In this document: positions 52,676 through 54,666 of the stretch, in pieces
How positions within the stretch are numbered: position 1 is the first letter of the stretch
Layout of the letters: each line of letters begins with the position of its first letter
Assembly (NCBI GenBank): GCA_039030555.1
Contig: JBCCDY010000026.1
Coordinates: 1-54,666 of the forward strand
DNA length: 54,666 nucleotides
Source of the DNA: JBCCDY01 sp039030555
GTDB taxonomy: Bacteria; Bacteroidota; Bacteroidia; Cytophagales; Cyclobacteriaceae
Direction of reading: 5' to 3'
Program-made: the position numbers and the translations under genes
Notes under the pieces: model-generated
What the model was told of the DNA's origin: nothing
Seen by the model: the letters and a program-made list of their open reading frames with translations, nothing else
The model's database searches: none

Positions 52676-52811
52676 ACCCACAACGACCAACTAAACACCG
52701 TGCTGTGTAAGAGCGGCATATGCGTCCAACAGGACGCAAGATAACAGATTGCAACTAGCTTTCCAGTCCGACCAACTGAAAGGCATGACTGTTTTAGTTT
52801 TTGTTATGCAT
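52676..52811 (-). other. attC-like recombination site A
   Basis: Site of 136 bp. In minus orientation it starts ATGCATAAC (eight bases after the hydrolase stop) and ends GGTCGTTGTGGGT. The two ends form an imperfect dyad: ATAAC, AAA, AACTAAAACA against CACAAC, GACC, AACTAAACAC, with a one-base difference in the spacer, as expected of an extrahelical base. The end core GGTCGTT is shared with sites B (GGACGTT) and C (GGTCGTT). Confidence 0.6.
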
Positions 52812-52819
52812 ATCATTCT

Positions 52820-53641
52820 CTAAGCTTTGTTTAGCTGATTGTCAAGAAACATAAAAATCTTCGTCCAGTGACTCTCTGCATTGTGTCCACTACTAAAAGC
52901 AATATGTTCAAATGGAAATTCAAAGTTTTTTTTAGTTAATCTATCAATCATCATATTACACATTTTATAAGATGGCCATAATTGATCTGACTTTCCGGAT
53001 GTAAGAAGAAAAAACCCCTTGATTTTTTCTATGGGAATCACCCCTGAAACATCTTGTCCCTGAGTTGAAATTGAGTTCTCTATCGTCTTTGACCACCCTT
53101 GTTTTTTGACTAGTCCTTTATCAATATCATAAAACGGGACTTGCATATCGTTAAAAGTCCACGATGACATAGAGTTCTTATTCTTGTGGAAGGGAATAGT
53201 GATATTCGAGGGTACCATCGCAATTACACCCATTGCATCATAGAACCTTGCTAGGTTTAATACCAACTCTCCACCCCGTGAGCCACCAACTAATAAAACA
53301 TTGGAGCTGGAAATCCCAAGGTTCTGACTAATGTGCCAAACAGTATCACCTATGGCACTAAGCGATATGCGGTCAATACTTTTTGGAAGCCCTTTTGTTC
53401 CAAAGTAACCAATAGCAAGGAAATGAAATCCTCGGTTAAGGAATTCTTCACGCACACCCTTTATCTGTTCATTTGCAAATGTATTTCCTCCTTCGCTACC
53501 TCCAAACGCTACTACAAGTAAATCTTTAGGAATATCAGATAGAAATAGTTCCGTTTCTAAATTCCCATAGTTTTTAGGAAAATTTTGGCAAAAACAGCTT
53601 ACAGAGGATACAAGCAGAATCAATAGAGTTATTGTTTTCAT
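52820..53641 (-). CDS. Secreted alpha/beta hydrolase (BAAT/DLH-like)
   Basis: A 273-residue protein from ATG 53641; an ATG ten codons upstream lies at the edge of the attC-like site and is less likely. A signal peptide MKTITLLILLVSSVSCFCQN comes first, then an alpha/beta hydrolase fold. It has VVAFGGSEGGNTFA (oxyanion region), LLVGGSRGGELVLNLARF (nucleophile Ser), SGKSDQLWPSYKM (Asp) and SSGHNAESHW (His). It resembles the acyl-CoA thioester hydrolase/bile-acid-CoA C-terminal fold. The unit is flanked by sites A and B. Confidence 0.85.
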   Translation of the reverse strand: MKTITLLILLVSSVSCFCQNFPKNYGNLETELFLSDIPKDLLVVAFGGSEGGNTFANEQIKGVREEFLNRGFHFLAIGYFGTKGLPKSIDRISLSAIGDTVWHISQNLGISSSNVLLVGGSRGGELVLNLARFYDAMGVIAMVPSNITIPFHKNKNSMSSWTFNDMQVPFYDIDKGLVKKQGWSKTIENSISTQGQDVSGVIPIEKIKGFFLLTSGKSDQLWPSYKMCNMMIDRLTKKNFEFPFEHIAFSSGHNAESHWTKIFMFLDNQLNKA

Positions 53642-53656
53642 TGACTGATAATCTTT

Positions 53657-53893
53657 ATGCCCAACGTCCATGTATGAGGCGTGTGCTCACACTTTGTAGA
53701 CAGCACTAAAATAGTGAAGTCTGCCGGTGCATCCAAAGTTTGTATAAAGCAGTACGTTCTGAAGTGAAAAAATCCCGCAAGCTGAAGTTGCCGAATACCT
53801 CAAAACTCTCTCGGCGGCAGACGAAACGGACAAGTTCAGGAACAGTTTGTAGCAAGCACGTAAGCACATGCCTTATACAGTCTGTTAGCAAAC
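53657..53893 (-). other. attC-like recombination site B
   Basis: A long imperfect dyad of 237 bp. In minus orientation it starts GTTTGCTAAC, one base after the 4-TM gene's stop, and ends GGACGTTGGGCAT. Arms: TGTATAAGGCATGTGCTTAC (minus, near 53855) matches TGTATGAGGCGTGTGCTCAC (plus, near 53671), with an extra A in one arm. The end contains GTTGGGC, a match to the GTTRRRY core of attC sites. It is longer than usual. Confidence 0.6.
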
Positions 53894-53894
53894 G

Positions 53895-54335
53895 TCATTT
53901 TGCTTGTTCAGCCGTTTTATCAGTCACAGTTGCTTTGGACTTGATGAAGATTGAAACTAGTAAAGTGATTATTAGAATGTGAGAGTCGAACTTCAAAATT
54001 TCGATAATCCTGCTCAGGAATTCTTCAGTAGTGGGTTGTTGACCGAGAATTCCAAGGAAGTAGACAGTATGCAATAGTATTCCCCAAATCCCATGTATAA
54101 TGAAAAGGCCGATTATGACAATTGCTTTTTCTGAGAATCTTAGATTGGTACTTCTGTTGACATTCCGGATCATTAACATTGAAATACTGCAAAATGCGAT
54201 AAGGTAAGCTAGAGTTATGATTGCCATTGGCATTGTTTGGTTCTCGATAAATGACCCAACGACGAAAAGGATCGATTTAAACAGAATTATGATGAGAGCG
54301 TACCGTAGAATATGTTTTCCTAAATCTGCGTTCAT
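53895..54335 (-). CDS. Four-helix membrane protein of unknown function (cassette gene)
   Basis: A 146-residue protein I do not recognise. Four transmembrane helices lie at about 12-33, 37-56, 72-95 and 120-138. No conserved catalytic residues are seen. The short loops carry few charges. It lies in a unit bounded by complementary 10-bp ends, GTTAGCAAAC (53884-53893) and GTTTGCTAAC (54382-54391), and directly precedes site B, as cassette ORFs do. Small membrane proteins of unknown function are typical cargo of chromosomal cassette arrays. Confidence 0.65.
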   Translation of the reverse strand: MNADLGKHILRYALIIILFKSILFVVGSFIENQTMPMAIITLAYLIAFCSISMLMIRNVNRSTNLRFSEKAIVIIGLFIIHGIWGILLHTVYFLGILGQQPTTEEFLSRIIEILKFDSHILIITLLVSIFIKSKATVTDKTAEQAK

Positions 54336-54381
54336 GGATGGTTCAGAAGTTGCGGTTAAATAAGCGTTCAGTCTTGCGAAT

Positions 54382-54502
54382 GTTTGCTAACGACCAGATA
54401 TGGCACGTGCCTCTGGCTTTTGTAAATATCCACTAAAATATCGGTTTCGCACTTCGTTTTCAAGTTCCTCAGTAGACGCATGTGCTATAGTATCCATGTA
54501 AT
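54382..54502 (-). other. attC-like recombination site C
   Basis: In minus orientation it ends GGTCGTTAGCAAAC (core GGTCGTT, as in site A) at the start of the 4-TM cassette. The other arm is near 54476-54500 (minus CTATAGCACATGCGTCT pairs with plus ATATGGCACGTGCCTCT, about 54397-54413). The right boundary is uncertain because a transposase starts 42 nt on. No gene follows on its cassette side within the window. Confidence 0.5.
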
Positions 54503-54511
54503 GATCTGGAG

Positions 54512-54532
54512 GGTTAAATAATAAAATTAACC
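54512..54532. promoter_or_regulatory. Hairpin upstream of transposase
   Basis: GGTTAA (54512-54517) and TTAACC (54527-54532) are inverted repeats 12 bases before the transposase start. They could be the IS sub-terminal repeat or a translational control hairpin. Confidence 0.4.
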
Positions 54533-54543
54533 TTAAAAAGATC

Positions 54544-54666
54544 ATGAAAAAAGGAGTAACTGTTTATTCAAGCACTAAGCTTTACGTGGGTATAGACGTC
54601 CATAAGAAGCAATGGTCGGTGAGTATTTACACAGGCCAGATTCACCACCGTACCTTCAGCCAGTTA
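54544..54666 (+). CDS. IS110-family transposase, N-terminus (partial)
   Basis: A 41-residue N-terminal fragment that runs off the right edge. It contains YVGIDVHKKQWSVSIYT, the first catalytic Asp of the DEDD (RuvC-like) domain of IS110/IS1111 transposases. These elements encode a bridge RNA and often insert at fixed target sequences. IS1111-type members that target attC sites are known. It begins 42 nt beyond site C. Confidence 0.8.
   Translation, partial: MKKGVTVYSSTKLYVGIDVHKKQWSVSIYTGQIHHRTFSQL

Noticed and set aside
53740..53982. An 80-codon plus-strand frame within attC-like site B
   Set aside because: It lies mostly inside the dyad and overlaps the 4-TM gene antisense; basic low-complexity protein with no family resemblance.

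Overview
The window looks like chromosome of a marine-type Bacteroidota, probably order Cytophagales (inference). The signs are a type IX secretion C-terminal sorting domain on a secreted protease, many small signal-peptide/beta-barrel outer-membrane proteins, a LytS/LytTR regulator pair, an OmpA protein with PD40 and carboxypeptidase-regulatory modules, promoters of the TAnnTTTG type, few Shine-Dalgarno sequences and AT-rich DNA. Both ends lie inside insertion sequences: an IS3-type orfA start at the left and an IS110-family transposase start at the right.

Layout. 1-3.8 kb: IS3 remnant, a DUF3352-like/MORN protein, a beta-barrel and a CBS protein. 3.6-11.0 kb: a tandemly duplicated module of a CHAT-protease/TPR gene plus the last 61 codons of a CBS gene. 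11-21.9 kb: a sensor without a kinase ATPase domain, a TauE exporter, a DUF2652/SRPBCC protein, envelope proteins, a LolC/E-type permease, a NamZ-like muramidase, a frameshifted orphan antitoxin and a PadR/membrane-protein pair. 22-29.6 kb: fmt-folA, a 14-repeat MORN protein fused to a barrel, divergent tryptophan dioxygenase and glutaryl-CoA dehydrogenase, a SIMPL protein and tandem barrels. 29.7-33.9 kb: a four-gene operon (SDR, acyl-CoA dehydrogenase, APH-type kinase, 3-hydroxyacyl-CoA dehydrogenase) resembling levulinate/4-hydroxyacid catabolism. 34-44.2 kb: pirin, an ABC-permease/M1-peptidase fusion with its ATPase, a divergent LytS/LytTR pair and small conserved proteins. 44.3-46.3 kb: an arsenic operon (ArsR, DUF6428, ArsC, aquaporin) with no classical pump. 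46.5-50.5 kb: a T9SS-sorted subtilase-like protein and an M57 metalloprotease. 50.5-51.7 kb: a decaying DJ-1/PfpI gene.

The most interesting part is 51.8-54.5 kb. Three co-oriented genes (Fic, an alpha/beta hydrolase and a 4-TM protein) are each followed, 1-8 nt after the stop codon, by one arm of a long imperfect dyad. The start of each gene unit is complementary to the beginning of its own downstream site. That is the geometry of integron gene cassettes with attC sites. No integrase is visible, and an IS110-family element sits beside the last site.

Other signals are a dispersed family of short CGTCATTCC palindromes between genes, gene conversion between the CHAT paralogues, a 21-bp perfect palindrome upstream of the broken antitoxin and a dyad over the padR start. 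Functions are inferred from motifs read by eye; no database search was possible.
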